A DNA stretch of 64,000 bases from an uncultured Sphingomonadaceae bacterium (lineage in GTDB: Bacteria; Pseudomonadota; Alphaproteobacteria; Sphingomonadales; Sphingomonadaceae), in the NCBI GenBank assembly GCA_937995515.1, contig CALKJZ010000014.1:1-64000 (forward strand), read 5' to 3'. Within the stretch, counting starts at the first letter, position 1. Every line of letters begins with the position of its first letter. Shown here one piece after another: positions 49,363 through 64,000 of this stretch. A model generated the notes under the pieces. The model saw nothing but the letters and a program-made list of their open reading frames with translations. It made no database searches and was not told where the DNA came from. A program made the position numbers and the translations under genes.

Positions 49363-52158
49363 ATGGCCCGCACGCCGCACCTCACGCTTGTCGACGGCTC
49401 CGGCTTCATCTTCCGCGCCTACCACCGCCTCCCGCCGCTGACCGACCCGCAGGGCACCCCCGTGGGCGCGGTGTTCGGCTTCACTGCGATGCTCTGGAAC
49501 CTGATCGAGGCTGCCCGGAACTCGCCCGAGGCGGACTATCTCGCCGTTGTTCTCGATGCGGGCAAGGAGAGTTTCCGCAACGCCCTCTATCCGGCCTACA
49601 AGGCCAACCGGCCCGACCCGCCGGAGGATCTGGTGCCGCAGTTTCCGCTCATCCGCGACGCGGTCGCCGCCTTCGAGGTCACCGCGATCGAGCGCGAGAT
49701 GTTTGAGGCCGATGACCTGATTGCGTCCTATGCCGAGGCGGCGCTGGCGCGCGGCTGGACGGTGACCATTGTCTCCTCCGACAAGGACCTGATGCAGCTG
49801 GTGCGGCCCGGCCTCACCCTTCTCGACACGATGCAGAACCGGCGGTTCGACGAGCGGGAGGTCGAAGCGAAGTGGGGCGTGCCGCCGGCGCGGCTCGCCG
49901 AGGTCTTGGCGCTGATGGGCGACAGTGTCGACAATGTGCCGGGCGTGCCGGGCGTGGGCCCCAAGACGGCGGCAAGGCTGGTCCTCGCGCATGGCGACGT
50001 GGAAGGCGTGCTGGCTGCGGCACCACAGGTAAAGCAGCCGAAACTGCGCGAGAACCTCCTTGCCCATGCCGATGCCGTGCGGCTTTCGCGAAAGCTTGTG
50101 GAGCTCCGGCGCGACGTGCCCCTCGACCCGCCGCTCGAGGCGCTGAAGCTCGACGAGGCCCATGTGCCGGCGAGCCTGCCGCCCTTTCTCGCGCGGCACG
50201 GGTTCCGCTCGCTCCTGGGGCGGCTGGGCGAGGCGGGCCGTGCGGCTGCTGCCACCATCCGCAAGCCGCCGGAGGCTGCGGCCGCGCCCGACGACCCGCC
50301 GATCGACCCTTCGGCCTACGAGACGGTGACGACACTCGAGCGGCTGGAATGGTGGCTGGCCGAGGCGGTGCGGCTGGGGGTGGTTGCCTTCGACACCGAG
50401 ACGACGAGCCTCGATGCGATGCAGGCCGGGCTCGTCGGCTTCAGCCTCGCCATCGCCCCGGGGCGGGCCTGCTATGTGCCGCTCGGCCACCAGCGCGGCG
50501 AAGGGCTCCTCGCCCAGCGGGTCGAGCAGCTTGCCCCCGGGGTCGTGCTGCCGCGGCTGCGGGCGCTGCTCGAGCATCCGGCGACCCTCAAGGTGGGGCA
50601 GAACCTCAAATATGATCTTGTCGTCATGCGCCGCCACGGCATCGACATCCGCCCGTTCGACGACACGATGCTCCTGTCCTACGCGCTCGGCGGCGGGCTG
50701 CACGGCCACGGCATGGACGAGCTTTCGCAGCGCCATCTGAACCACCGGCCGATCGGCTATTCCGAGGTGGCCGGCAGGGGGCGCCAGCAGGTTTCGTTTG
50801 CCGAGGTGCCGCTGGACCGCGCGACCGCCTATGCGGCCGAGGATGCCGATGTGACGCTGCGCCTTCATGCCCGGCTGAGGCCGAGGCTGTGGCGCGAGCG
50901 GGTGACGCGGCCCTATGAATGGTGCGACCGGCCGCTGGTGCCGGTGCTGGCCGCGATGGAAATGGCCGGCGTGAAGGTCGACAGGGCGACGCTTTCGGCC
51001 CTCTCGGCGGAGTTTGGCGACGAGATGGCCCGCCTCGAGGCCGAGATCCACGCGCTGGCCGGGCGGCCGTTCAGCATCGGCAGCCCGAAGCAGCTGGGCG
51101 AGATCCTGTTTGAGGAGCTGAGCCTGCCCACGGGGAAGCGGGGCAAGTCCGGCCAGTATTCCACCGACGTGGCCGAGCTCGAACGGCTGGCAGCGCTCGA
51201 GGCAGGGCCCGGCCCGAAGATTGCCGCCCGGGTGCTCGAGTGGCGGGAGGTTTCGAAGCTGCGCTCCACCTACACCGAGGCACTGCAGGCGCAGATCAAC
51301 CCCGAGACGGGCCGGGTCCACACCAGCTTCTCGATGGCGGTCGCCTCCACCGGCCGGCTGGCCTCCACCGACCCCAACCTGCAGAACATTCCGATCCGCA
51401 CGGCCATCGGGCGGCGGATCCGCGACGCCTTCGTCGCCGAGCCGGGCCATGTGCTGCTGGCGGCCGACTACAACCAGATCGAGCTGCGGCTCCTGGCACA
51501 CATGGCCGACGTGCCCGAGCTGAAGCAGGCCTATGCCGCAAACGCCGACATTCACGCGCTCACCGCGCGCCAGCTGTTCGGGCTCGGCCCCGAGGATCCG
51601 GTGAGCCGCGAGCAGCGCGGGCAGGCCAAGACGGTCAACTTCTCGATCATCTACGGGGTCTCGGCCTTCGGCCTCGCGCAGCGGCTGGGCATTTCGCGCG
51701 CCGAGGCGCAGCGCTTCATCGACCTTTATTTCGAGCGCTTCCACGGCATCCGGGCCTATATGGCGCAGACGGTCGAGGCGGTGCGGCGCGACGGGTTCGT
51801 CACCACCCTTTTCGGCCGCCGCGTGCATGTGCCGGCCATTGCATCGAGGAACCAGTCCGAGCGCCAGGGTGCCGAGCGGCAGGCCATCAACGCCCCCATC
51901 CAGGGGACGGCGGCCGACATCATCAAGCGGGCGATGGTCCGGATGCCGGGCGCGCTCGCTGAAGCGGGCCTTGCGGGCACGCGGATGCTCCTGCAGGTGC
52001 ACGACGAGCTGGTGTTCGAGGCGCCCGAGGCCGAGGCCGAGGCTGCAGTTGCGATCATCACCGGCGTGATGGAAGGTGCCGCGGCGCCGGCGCTTGCGCT
52101 GTCCGTGCCGCTCGGCGTGGACGTGGGCGTGGGCCCGAACTGGGGCATGGCGCATTGA
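49363..52158 (+). CDS. polA: DNA polymerase I
   Basis: 5'-3' exo, FDTETTSLDAM 3'-5' exo motif, polymerase motifs ADYNQIELRLLAHM, KTVNFSIIYGVSAFGLAQ, LLQVHDELVFE. Confidence 0.97.
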   Translation: MARTPHLTLVDGSGFIFRAYHRLPPLTDPQGTPVGAVFGFTAMLWNLIEAARNSPEADYLAVVLDAGKESFRNALYPAYKANRPDPPEDLVPQFPLIRDAVAAFEVTAIEREMFEADDLIASYAEAALARGWTVTIVSSDKDLMQLVRPGLTLLDTMQNRRFDEREVEAKWGVPPARLAEVLALMGDSVDNVPGVPGVGPKTAARLVLAHGDVEGVLAAAPQVKQPKLRENLLAHADAVRLSRKLVELRRDVPLDPPLEALKLDEAHVPASLPPFLARHGFRSLLGRLGEAGRAAAATIRKPPEAAAAPDDPPIDPSAYETVTTLERLEWWLAEAVRLGVVAFDTETTSLDAMQAGLVGFSLAIAPGRACYVPLGHQRGEGLLAQRVEQLAPGVVLPRLRALLEHPATLKVGQNLKYDLVVMRRHGIDIRPFDDTMLLSYALGGGLHGHGMDELSQRHLNHRPIGYSEVAGRGRQQVSFAEVPLDRATAYAAEDADVTLRLHARLRPRLWRERVTRPYEWCDRPLVPVLAAMEMAGVKVDRATLSALSAEFGDEMARLEAEIHALAGRPFSIGSPKQLGEILFEELSLPTGKRGKSGQYSTDVAELERLAALEAGPGPKIAARVLEWREVSKLRSTYTEALQAQINPETGRVHTSFSMAVASTGRLASTDPNLQNIPIRTAIGRRIRDAFVAEPGHVLLAADYNQIELRLLAHMADVPELKQAYAANADIHALTARQLFGLGPEDPVSREQRGQAKTVNFSIIYGVSAFGLAQRLGISRAEAQRFIDLYFERFHGIRAYMAQTVEAVRRDGFVTTLFGRRVHVPAIASRNQSERQGAERQAINAPIQGTAADIIKRAMVRMPGALAEAGLAGTRMLLQVHDELVFEAPEAEAEAAVAIITGVMEGAAAPALALSVPLGVDVGVGPNWGMAH

Positions 52159-52207
52159 GCATGACGAGGAGGCGGTCCATGGCGGCGCGCCGGAAGGGGG
52201 GACAGGA

Positions 52208-52924
52208 ATGGACGAGATGACGCGCCGGGCCCTTGGCCTTGCAGCTGCGGCCCTTCTCGCGGGCTGCGCCACACCGGCCCCACCGGAGCCGCCCGCCCGC
52301 GTGCCGGACCTGCGCAGCGAGGTGGTGGTCGACCGGCCGGACCGCAGCTTCATCTGCCCCTCCGGCGCGCTTGCCGAGGTGCGGATCAATGCGGTCGCCG
52401 GCATGGCGGCCGTCACCTACATGGGCGAGACCACGACCATGGCCCAGCAGATCGGCCGGGGCTTTCCCACCTATGTTGCGGGCGAATCGACGCTGGTGCT
52501 CGAGCCGACGCGCGCGGTGCTCCGGCGCGGCCGCAGCCGGGTCCTTGCCTGCCCGGCGCGGCCGGAGGCGCCCGAGCATGGCGTACTGTGGGGCACGCTG
52601 TCGAAGCTCGACCGCTCGGCGCTGGTGCCGGGAAGCCGGGCGCGGGTGCTCATCGTCGATGTGTCGCGCGCGGATGCGCCCGCCATCGAGGTGGCCCGCA
52701 CGCAGATCGTCACCGAGGGCAACCAGGTGCCGTTGCACGTCCTCATCCGCTACGACCCATCGCGCATCCTGCCGGGCATGCGCTACGGGCTTTCGGCGCG
52801 CATCGAGGATCCGCGCGGCCAGCTCCGCTACATCACCGACACCTTCGTCCCGCTGTTCGAGACGGCCGGTGCTCCGCAGCCGCCGGTTGACCTGATGCTG
52901 GTGAACGCGCCCGCGAGCCCGTGA
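52208..52924 (+). CDS. Lipoprotein with MliC-like N-terminal and YbaY-like C-terminal regions
   Basis: Lipobox ALLAGCATP; MliC-like FICPSGALAEVRIN..., YbaY-like GTLSKLDRSALVPGSRARVLIVDVSRADAPAIEVARTQI...IRYDPSRILPGMRYGLSARI. Confidence 0.6.
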   Translation: MDEMTRRALGLAAAALLAGCATPAPPEPPARVPDLRSEVVVDRPDRSFICPSGALAEVRINAVAGMAAVTYMGETTTMAQQIGRGFPTYVAGESTLVLEPTRAVLRRGRSRVLACPARPEAPEHGVLWGTLSKLDRSALVPGSRARVLIVDVSRADAPAIEVARTQIVTEGNQVPLHVLIRYDPSRILPGMRYGLSARIEDPRGQLRYITDTFVPLFETAGAPQPPVDLMLVNAPASP

Positions 52925-53814
52925 CGGGCCTGCACGGCTGGATGGTGATCGACAAGGCCGAGGGCCCGACCTCGGCTGCCGTGGTCGGCCGGCTGCGGCA
53001 TGCCCTGCGCGCAGCGGGCCACGGGCGCGTGAAGATCGGCCATGGTGGAACGCTCGATCCGCTTGCCACCGGCGTGCTGCCGGTGGCGCTGGGCGAGGCG
53101 ACCAAGCTTGCAGGCCTGCTGCTGAACGGCTCCAAGGCCTATCGGGTGGTGGTGGCCTTCGGCGCTGCGACCGCAACCGACGATGCCGAGGGGCCGGTGG
53201 TGGCGCAAAGCGACGTGCGGCCGGGGGAGGATGCCATCCGCGCCGTGCTGCCCCGCTTTGCCGGCCGCATCCGCCAGCGGCCGCCAGCCTATTCGGCGCT
53301 GAAGGTGGACGGCCGGCGCGCACATGCGCGGGCACGCGCCGGCGAGCAGCTGGAGCTGGCCGAGCGGGAGGTGACCATCCACGCGCTGGAGCTTGTTGCC
53401 TGCGACGCCGAAACGGCAACGCTCTCGGTGCGCTGCTCGAAGGGCACCTATGTGCGCAGCCTCGCCCGCGACCTCGCGCTGGCGCTGGGCACGGTGGGCC
53501 ATGTGCGCGCGCTGCGGCGCACCGCCGCCGGGCCCTTTTCGCTCGCCGATGCCCGGCCACTGGACAAATGGCTCGAACTCGTGCACAGGCGCGCTGCTGA
53601 ACAGGCCCTGTTGCCGCTGACGGCGGGACTGGACGACATCCCGGTCCTCTCCGTCGATACCCGGCAGGCCCTGGCCCTGAGACGGGGCCAGAGCCTCAAG
53701 GGGCTCCGTTTGGACTCCGGACTGTATTTCGCGACGCTCGGGCCTGTTCCGGTCGCGCTGGTCCGGGTTGCCGCCGGTGAGGCGGTTGTCCTTCGGGGTT
53801 TCAATCTGGATTGA
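52921..53814 (+). CDS. truB: tRNA pseudouridine(55) synthase
   Basis: [17 protein letters not shown]..., [41 protein letters not shown]. Confidence 0.96.
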   Translation: MTGLHGWMVIDKAEGPTSAAVVGRLRHALRAAGHGRVKIGHGGTLDPLATGVLPVALGEATKLAGLLLNGSKAYRVVVAFGAATATDDAEGPVVAQSDVRPGEDAIRAVLPRFAGRIRQRPPAYSALKVDGRRAHARARAGEQLELAEREVTIHALELVACDAETATLSVRCSKGTYVRSLARDLALALGTVGHVRALRRTAAGPFSLADARPLDKWLELVHRRAAEQALLPLTAGLDDIPVLSVDTRQALALRRGQSLKGLRLDSGLYFATLGPVPVALVRVAAGEAVVLRGFNLD

Positions 53815-53824
53815 GGAGATGACG

Positions 53825-54094
53825 ATGTCGATCACCGCCGAGCGCAAGACCGCGCTCATCAGCGAGCATGCCCGTGATCCGAAGGACACCGGGAGCCCCG
53901 AGGTGCAGGTCGCGATCCTGACCGAACGCATCAACAACCTGACCGAGCATTTCAAGATCCACGCCAAGGACAACCATTCCCGGCGCGGGCTCATCATGCT
54001 CGTCAACAAGCGCCGCGCGCTGCTCGATTATCTGAAGTCCCGCGACGAGGCGCGCTACCAGGCCCTCATCGCCAAGCTCGGCCTGCGCAAATAG
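53825..54094 (+). CDS. rpsO: 30S ribosomal protein S15
   Basis: [56 protein letters not shown]. Confidence 0.98.
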   Translation: MSITAERKTALISEHARDPKDTGSPEVQVAILTERINNLTEHFKIHAKDNHSRRGLIMLVNKRRALLDYLKSRDEARYQALIAKLGLRK

Positions 54095-54105
54095 GCCCAC
54101 TCGCG

Positions 54106-54128
54106 AACGGCCCCGTTTCGGGGCCGTT
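54106..54128 (+). terminator. rpsO-pnp intergenic hairpin
   Basis: AACGGCCCC-gtttc-GGGGCCGTT, 9-bp perfect stem; no long U-tract. Confidence 0.65.
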
Positions 54129-54222
54129 CCGTCATCTGCCGCCGAGCAGCGTTGGCGCCGGCGGCCCTGCAAACCGCCTCTGGCATGTCGGTCAGGGGCA
54201 TGGACATGAAAGCCACTGACAC

Positions 54223-56475
<2,253 letters not shown>

Positions 56476-56518
56476 CAGCCGCCCGCGCGCCCGGGCTGGC
56501 GTTCAGCCGGCTGCAGGA

Positions 56519-56893
56519 ATGGCCGCGGCCAGATGGGTTGCATGGCGCAGACGGGCAGCGCATCCGGGGCGGGTGGTGGTCTTCAAGGTCTTTCGCGCGG
56601 CCGAGTGGGCGGCGTTTGCGGCAAGCGGCGTCTTTGCCGGCTCTGCTGACGACCGGCGCGACGGCTTCATCCATCTGTCGACCCGCGAGCAGCTCGCTGG
56701 CACGCTCGCGCGCCACTTCTCCGGCGAGACGGGGCTGGTGGTTGCCGAGCTTCGCATCGAGGCGGACCCGGCGCTGCGGTGGGAGGTCTCGCGCGGTGGG
56801 GCGCGCTTTCCGCACCTCTACCGGGCGCTCGCCATCTCCGACATCGCGCGGATCGTGCCGCTTTCGGGAAGTGCCGACACGCCGGCCAGCTGA
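56519..56893 (+). CDS. DUF952 family protein
   Basis: VFKVFRAAEWAAFAASGVFAGSADDRRDGFIHLSTREQLAGTLARHF...RFPHLYRAL. Confidence 0.85.
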   Translation: MAAARWVAWRRRAAHPGRVVVFKVFRAAEWAAFAASGVFAGSADDRRDGFIHLSTREQLAGTLARHFSGETGLVVAELRIEADPALRWEVSRGGARFPHLYRALAISDIARIVPLSGSADTPAS

Positions 56894-58128
56894 GCCGGCC
56901 CCGGCCGCCCGGGCGCGGGCGCGGTCCGCTGCGCGACATCGGCGGGCCCAAGGCCGGCCCAGCCCGCGGCGTGGCGCACCAGCGGCGCGGGCGTCGCGCT
57001 TGCCAGCTCCTCCGGCCGGGCCGGGCGGCCGAGCGCCACGATCGCCTTCAGCTCGTTGCCGGCGAGCCGCACGCCAGGCAGCGGATTGAGCTGGACGATC
57101 GGCGTTGCCGCGTGGCGGGAGAGCGTATCCCCGCCGGCATAGCCGACGAAGCGGAAGCCGGTGATGACGACATGACCCCCCGACATCAGGTGAAAGCCCT
57201 GCCGCCCGGTGCCGAGCCGCAGGTCGGCCGGCCGCGCGAGCGGCCAGGCGATGGCGACGCGCTTTCGGCCGGAAATGGCGAAGGTGCCCGGCCGGTCGAC
57301 CAGCGCCGGAAGGTTGACAATCGCGACCCGGTTCTCACCGTCGAACGGGGCAAAACCCCAGTGCAGCCAGCGGTGCGGGGAGAAGCGGATCCCGTCTGGC
57401 GCGAGGGTGACAGGGCCCGAGTAGCCGATCTGGCCCGGGCGCACGTGCATGGCGAGCACCGGCTCGGCACCCCCGGGCGCCTGCGCAACCTCGGGCGGCA
57501 GCGCAACCGGCACATGGCCCGAACGCAGCGCCGCGCCGGCTGACGCCGCAACGGCGAGAAAGCCCTCCGGCCGGTGGGCAAGGGCGAGGGATGGCGGGGC
57601 CGGCCACTGCGCCGGCACGAGCGCCGTTTCGCCGTCGAAGATCCAGTCCGTCCAGCGCGCGCCCTCGGGCAGCCGGGCGCGGACGAGGTGGCGCCAGTGC
57701 GGGCTGCCGAGGCAGTCGCGCTGCGATCGGCAGGGGCGGACATCCGCAAGCGGATCTGCGCCCTCGAACCGGGCCGGCTCAGGGCCCCAGCTGCTGCCAT
57801 CGAAGACGATCGGCGCAGCCTCCGTGCCGCGCGCGCGACTGATGATGGTGCCGCGATAGGCAACGCCGCCGCGGAAGAGCACCCGGTCTCCCGGCCCCAG
57901 CCGGGTGGCCGCCGGCACTCCGGAGGCTCGCGTGTCGCCGGGCGCGCGCTTCCACGCGTCCTCGGGAGACAGGCCCGAGGCGCGGTCCGATCCGCGTTCC
58001 CAGTCGACATAGTAGGTCGTGCCCACGGCAGGAGCGGCATGGGCCGTGGGCGCGGCCGCAGGCGCGGAACCCGCACTCGCCGGAATTCCGGCCAGGAGAA
58101 GAAGCCATGCACTCGCCGACTGTCGCAT
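56818..58128 (-). CDS. Secreted parallel beta-helix-like protein, apparently C-terminally truncated
   Basis: Signal peptide; TYYVDWERGSDRASGLSPEDAWKR...LGPGDRVLFRGGVAYRGTIISRARGTEAAPIVFDG; tail becomes low complexity and overlaps the DUF952 gene. Confidence 0.65.
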   Translation of the reverse strand: MRQSASAWLLLLAGIPASAGSAPAAAPTAHAAPAVGTTYYVDWERGSDRASGLSPEDAWKRAPGDTRASGVPAATRLGPGDRVLFRGGVAYRGTIISRARGTEAAPIVFDGSSWGPEPARFEGADPLADVRPCRSQRDCLGSPHWRHLVRARLPEGARWTDWIFDGETALVPAQWPAPPSLALAHRPEGFLAVAASAGAALRSGHVPVALPPEVAQAPGGAEPVLAMHVRPGQIGYSGPVTLAPDGIRFSPHRWLHWGFAPFDGENRVAIVNLPALVDRPGTFAISGRKRVAIAWPLARPADLRLGTGRQGFHLMSGGHVVITGFRFVGYAGGDTLSRHAATPIVQLNPLPGVRLAGNELKAIVALGRPARPEELASATPAPLVRHAAGWAGLGPADVAQRTAPAPGRPGPAQLAGVSALPESGTIRAMSEMASAR

Positions 58129-58179
58129 CCGCTGCTCCCGCTTGCCCCCACCCCTGTCACGGCGGAGGCAGGCGCGGGT

Positions 58180-58839
58180 TCAGCCGGGAAGATGGTTGGC
58201 CGGCGGTAGGGTGGCATCCGCCTGCTGGGCCGCCTTCGCGCGGGAGAAGGCCGGCCGGTCCTGGCAGCGGCCCCACCACGCCCGGATGGCCGGGCTCACC
58301 GCCTCGAGCAGGCCGAGGTGGCCGGCCAGCAGAAAGGCATAGCCGACCGCGATGTCGGCGGCGGTGAACCGCCCTGCCACCAGCCACGCCCGGCCGTCTG
58401 CCAGCGTGCGGTCCACCCACAGCGTGCGGGCGAGAAACCATTTCGCATAATCGTCGGCCACCTTGGGCTGGCGTTTCGCCTCGGGCTCCAGCACCCGGTA
58501 GCGCAGCACGATCGTCTGCGGGAAGGTGAGCGTGGCGTCGGCCTGGTGGAGGAAGTTGAGGAAGGCGGCATGGTCCGCCTCGCCGGGCCCGACGGCAAGG
58601 TCGGTCGGGCCCTTGGCGGTGGCAAGATAGTGGACGATGGCCACGCTCTCGGTCAGCTCTGCCGTGCCATCGCGGAAGAAGGGGATGGTGCCGAGCGGGT
58701 TCACCTTGAGATATTCGGGCGCCTTCCAGCGCGGCGGGAAGGGGAGCAGGTGCAGCCGGTAGGGCAGGCCCATCTCTTCCAGCATCCAGAGCGCGCGGAA
58801 CGAGCGGGCATCCGCGCAGTGCCACAGCTCCATCGTCAT
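58180..58839 (-). CDS. Glutathione S-transferase family protein
   Basis: MELWHCADARSFRALWMLEEMGLPY..., NPLGTIPFFRDGTAELTESVAIVHYLA. Confidence 0.93.
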   Translation of the reverse strand: MTMELWHCADARSFRALWMLEEMGLPYRLHLLPFPPRWKAPEYLKVNPLGTIPFFRDGTAELTESVAIVHYLATAKGPTDLAVGPGEADHAAFLNFLHQADATLTFPQTIVLRYRVLEPEAKRQPKVADDYAKWFLARTLWVDRTLADGRAWLVAGRFTAADIAVGYAFLLAGHLGLLEAVSPAIRAWWGRCQDRPAFSRAKAAQQADATLPPANHLPG

Positions 58840-58904
58840 GAACGGCCTCCTTTCCGGCTCTGCCCCTTGCCTAGCGGCGCCCGAGCCGCCAATCACCCTG
58901 CCGC

Positions 58905-60188
58905 ATGGACCAGATACGGATCCGGGGCGGCAGGCCGCTGTCCGGCACGATACCCATTTCCGGCGCCAAGAACGCCGCGCTCGCGCTGATGCCGGCTGCG
59001 CTCCTGACCGACGAGCCGCTCACCCTCAGGAACCTGCCGCGGCTTGCCGATATTGATACCTTCGGCCATCTGCTGAACCAGCACGGTGCGAGCACCCACA
59101 CCCAGGGCTCGCGGCCAGAGGATTTCGGCCGGGTGATGACGGTGCGCGCCGGGCGCATCACCTCGACGACCGCGCCCTACGACATCGTGCGCAAGATGCG
59201 CGCGAGCATCCTCGTGCTGGGGCCGCTTCTTGCCCGCGAGGGTCGGGCAACGGTCTCGCAGCCGGGCGGCTGCGCCATCGGCAACCGGCCGATCGACCTG
59301 CACCTGCGCGGCCTGCAGGCGCTGGGAGCGGAAGTGGAGCTTGCCAGCGGCTATGTGCGCGCCACCGCGCCCCGGGGCGGGCTGGTCGGCGGGCGGGTGG
59401 TCTTCCCGCAGGTCTCGGTGGGGGCAACCGAGAATGTGCTGATGGCCGCCGTGCTCGCGCGCGGCGAGACGCTGATCGAAAATGCCGCGCGCGAGCCGGA
59501 AATCGTCGATCTGGCACGCTGCCTCGTGGCGATGGGCGCTCAGATCGAGGGCATCGGCACCGAGCGGCTGCTGGTCTCGGGACAGGAGCGGCTGCACGGC
59601 GCGACCTACGCGGTGATGCCCGACCGGATCGAGGCCGGCTCCTATGCCTGTGCGGTGGGAATCGCTGGCGGCGAGGTGCTGCTCGCCGGGGCGCGGCGCG
59701 ACATCATGGAGGCGACAATCGCAGCCCTCGAGGCAGCCAATGTGTCGGTCCTCGAGGAACGGGGGGGGCTGCGCGTCCGCCGCCGCAACGGCCTTGCCGC
59801 AACCGACGCAACGACGGCGCCCTATCCCGGCTTTCCGACCGACATGCAGGCGCAGCTGATGGCGCTGATGTGCGTTGCCGAGGGCGCAAGCGTCCTGACC
59901 GAGACCATCTTCGAGAACCGCTACATGCATGTGCCGGAGCTCGCGCGCATGGGGGCCGACATCACCGTCTCGGGGCGCTCGGCGCTGGTGCGCGGTGTTC
60001 CGGAACTGACGGCCGCGCCCGTGATGGCAACCGATCTGCGGGCCTCGATGAGCCTTGTGATCGCAGGGCTTGCAGCCCGCGGCGAGACGGTGGTGCGCCG
60101 CGTCTACCATCTCGATCGCGGCTATGAGCGGCTGGAGGAGAAGCTGCAGGCCGTGGGGGCCGATATCGAGCGGGTGGCCGATGACTGA
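58905..60188 (+). CDS. murA: UDP-N-acetylglucosamine 1-carboxyvinyltransferase
   Basis: [17 protein letters not shown]..., catalytic-Cys loop [15 protein letters not shown]. Confidence 0.96.
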   Translation: MDQIRIRGGRPLSGTIPISGAKNAALALMPAALLTDEPLTLRNLPRLADIDTFGHLLNQHGASTHTQGSRPEDFGRVMTVRAGRITSTTAPYDIVRKMRASILVLGPLLAREGRATVSQPGGCAIGNRPIDLHLRGLQALGAEVELASGYVRATAPRGGLVGGRVVFPQVSVGATENVLMAAVLARGETLIENAAREPEIVDLARCLVAMGAQIEGIGTERLLVSGQERLHGATYAVMPDRIEAGSYACAVGIAGGEVLLAGARRDIMEATIAALEAANVSVLEERGGLRVRRRNGLAATDATTAPYPGFPTDMQAQLMALMCVAEGASVLTETIFENRYMHVPELARMGADITVSGRSALVRGVPELTAAPVMATDLRASMSLVIAGLAARGETVVRRVYHLDRGYERLEEKLQAVGADIERVADD

Positions 60189-60606
60189 GGCCCGGTTCCT
60201 GAACCTGCGCGCCGAGAGCGCAGAGGATGTGCCGCCGCTTTCCGCCCTCGTGCAGGACATGGCGCTGATGGCCGGTGATGTCGGCTATGACCGCAGGGCG
60301 CGCCGGCTCATCCTGCTTGGCAACCGCTTCCGCTGGGAAGCGCCGGATCCGCCCACACGCGTGCGCGCGATGCTGCGCTTCGAGTTCGTCGACCGCGCGC
60401 AGCGCCGCGACTGGCCGGCGCTCGGCGAGGAGGTGTTCTCGCTCCTTGCAATCGAGGCAGGGGAAGGCGCAGGCGGGCGCGCCACCTTCACGCTTTTCTT
60501 CTCTGGCGGGCCCACGCTCCGGCTGGAGGCGGAGGTGGTCGACGTGACGCTTGTCGATCTCGCCGGGCCATGGGCCGCCGCCGCCACCCCGCGCCACGAG
60601 GGCTGA
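60181..60606 (+). CDS. DUF2948 family protein
   Basis: [51 protein letters not shown]; overlaps the murA end. Confidence 0.88.
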   Translation: MTEARFLNLRAESAEDVPPLSALVQDMALMAGDVGYDRRARRLILLGNRFRWEAPDPPTRVRAMLRFEFVDRAQRRDWPALGEEVFSLLAIEAGEGAGGRATFTLFFSGGPTLRLEAEVVDVTLVDLAGPWAAAATPRHEG

Positions 60607-60609
60607 GCC

Positions 60610-61016
60610 TCAGGCGCCGGCCATTTCGAGGATGCTTGCCCATTCCTCGGGCCTGACCGGCACGACCGAAAGCCGGCCCTGGCGGATGAGCTGGAAGCCC
60701 GCGAGCTTCGGCTCGGCCTTCATGGCAGCAAGCGTGACAGGGCGCGGAAGAGGTCTCGCCGGCGCGACCGAGACGGCAACCCACTTCCCCTCATCGTCGG
60801 TCGGGTCGACGGTGGCCGGCCGGGTGACCCGGCAGATGCCGACCACCTCCCGGCCGATGTTGGAATGGTAGAAGAGCGCCTCGTCGCCCACCGCCATGGC
60901 CTTCAGGTTACGTGCCGCCTGGGCGTTGCGCACGCCGTCCCAGACTGTCTCGCCATCGCGGACGAGGTCGTCCCAGGAATAGACGTCCGGCTCGGACTTC
61001 AGGAGCCAGAAGGCCA

Positions 61017-61020
<4 letters not shown>
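60610..61020 (-). CDS. EVE domain protein
   Basis: AFWLLKSEPDVYSWDDLVRDGETVWDGVRNAQAARNLKAMAVGDEALFYHSNIGREVVGICRV. Confidence 0.95.
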
Positions 61021-63304
<2,284 letters not shown>

Positions 63305-63308
<4 letters not shown>

Positions 63309-64000
63309 CGCTGCCTGTCCTCCGCCAGAATGGCCTCCAGACCACACTTATAGTCGGGATGGCGCAGCCGGTAGCCTGTCACTCGGCCGAGTTTCCGGCC
63401 TGCGACCACACGCCTCTCGGTCCAGAAGCCGCGCGCCATGGGCGAAAGCGCGGCATCGTCGAGCGGCTTGAGCGGCGGAAAGGGCACGCCAAGCAGCCGG
63501 CAGGCGTGCTCGGTCACGTGGCGCGGCTCGGCGGGCAGGCTGTCGACGATGTTGAAGATCCCGGCGGCGCCCGCCTCCATCAGCGCGAGGGCGGCGCCTG
63601 CGATGTCGTCCACATGGATGCGGCTGAAGCGGTGACCCGGCCGGTCGATGCGCCGGGCTGTCCCGGCCCGCACCTCATCGAGCGCCGAGCGGCCCGGTCC
63701 GTAGATCCCGGGCAGGCGCAGGATGGTGGCGCCGACCGCCTGCCAGCCGAGGTCGGCACGTGTGCGGGCGCTGCGCCGGCCGCCGCCGATGGGTGCGGAT
63801 TCATCCACCCAGGCGCCGCCCGTGTCGCCATAGACCCCGGTGGAGGAGAGATAGAAGAGCCGCGCGCGGCTTCCGGCGAGCGTTGCGCCAAGGCGGGCAA
63901 GCACCGGATCCTCGCCCGTTTCGCGCGCCGGGGGGACGGAGGACAGGATGTGCGTTGCAGCTGCGATCCGCGCCTCGAGCGCGGGGTCGTCGAAGCCGAT
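63305..64000 (-). CDS. NAD-dependent epimerase/SDR-like protein (5' end outside window)
   Basis: LFYLSSTGVYGDTGGAWVDESAPI...ATILRLPGIYGPGRSALDEVR...HVDDIAGAALALME. Confidence 0.85.

Noticed and set aside
48727-52416. 1229-aa minus-strand ORF antisense to rpoN/polA
   Set aside because: Antisense to clear housekeeping genes; composition is the usual third-position GC artefact with no recognisable domain.

Overview
High-GC, densely packed chromosomal window from an alphaproteobacterium (probably Sphingomonadales-like, inferred from gene content only). Most of it (about 3.6-64 kb) is housekeeping sequence: ribA, xthA, lolA, gph, glmU-glmS, gor, class-II DAHP synthase, cca, a PHA locus (thiolase / PhaC-like hydrolase / phaR), a riboswitch-controlled btuBFCD set, a TonB receptor / purple acid phosphatase / beta-propeller phytase locus, fdxA, a Suv3-like helicase, glnB-glnA, lptB-rpoN, polA, truB-rpsO-pnp, murA and a molybdenum hydroxylase subunit. 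The first ~3.5 kb is accessory. It lies at the 3' end of a tRNA-Arg(CCG) gene and carries two IS3-type elements. These bracket a remnant operon: the tail of an unknown gene, an ImmA/IrrE/ArdC-like HExxH metallopeptidase, and a PglZ-like N-terminal fragment cut off by an IS end. The strongest non-coding signals are: (i) three 7-mers at exact 11-bp spacing (CTGTCAC-N4-ACTTCAC-N4-CTGTCAC), a Pho-box-like array between the TonB receptor and the phosphatase/phytase pair; (ii) a consensus sigma-54 promoter upstream of glnB-glnA; (iii) a cobalamin riboswitch; (iv) a CTGC-N3-GCAG site upstream of phaR. I found no CRISPR array, prophage or intact novel multi-gene system. The best candidate for something undescribed is the interrupted peptidase-PglZ remnant. 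Family names come from recognising translated motifs, with no database search. Start codons are often uncertain at this GC content.
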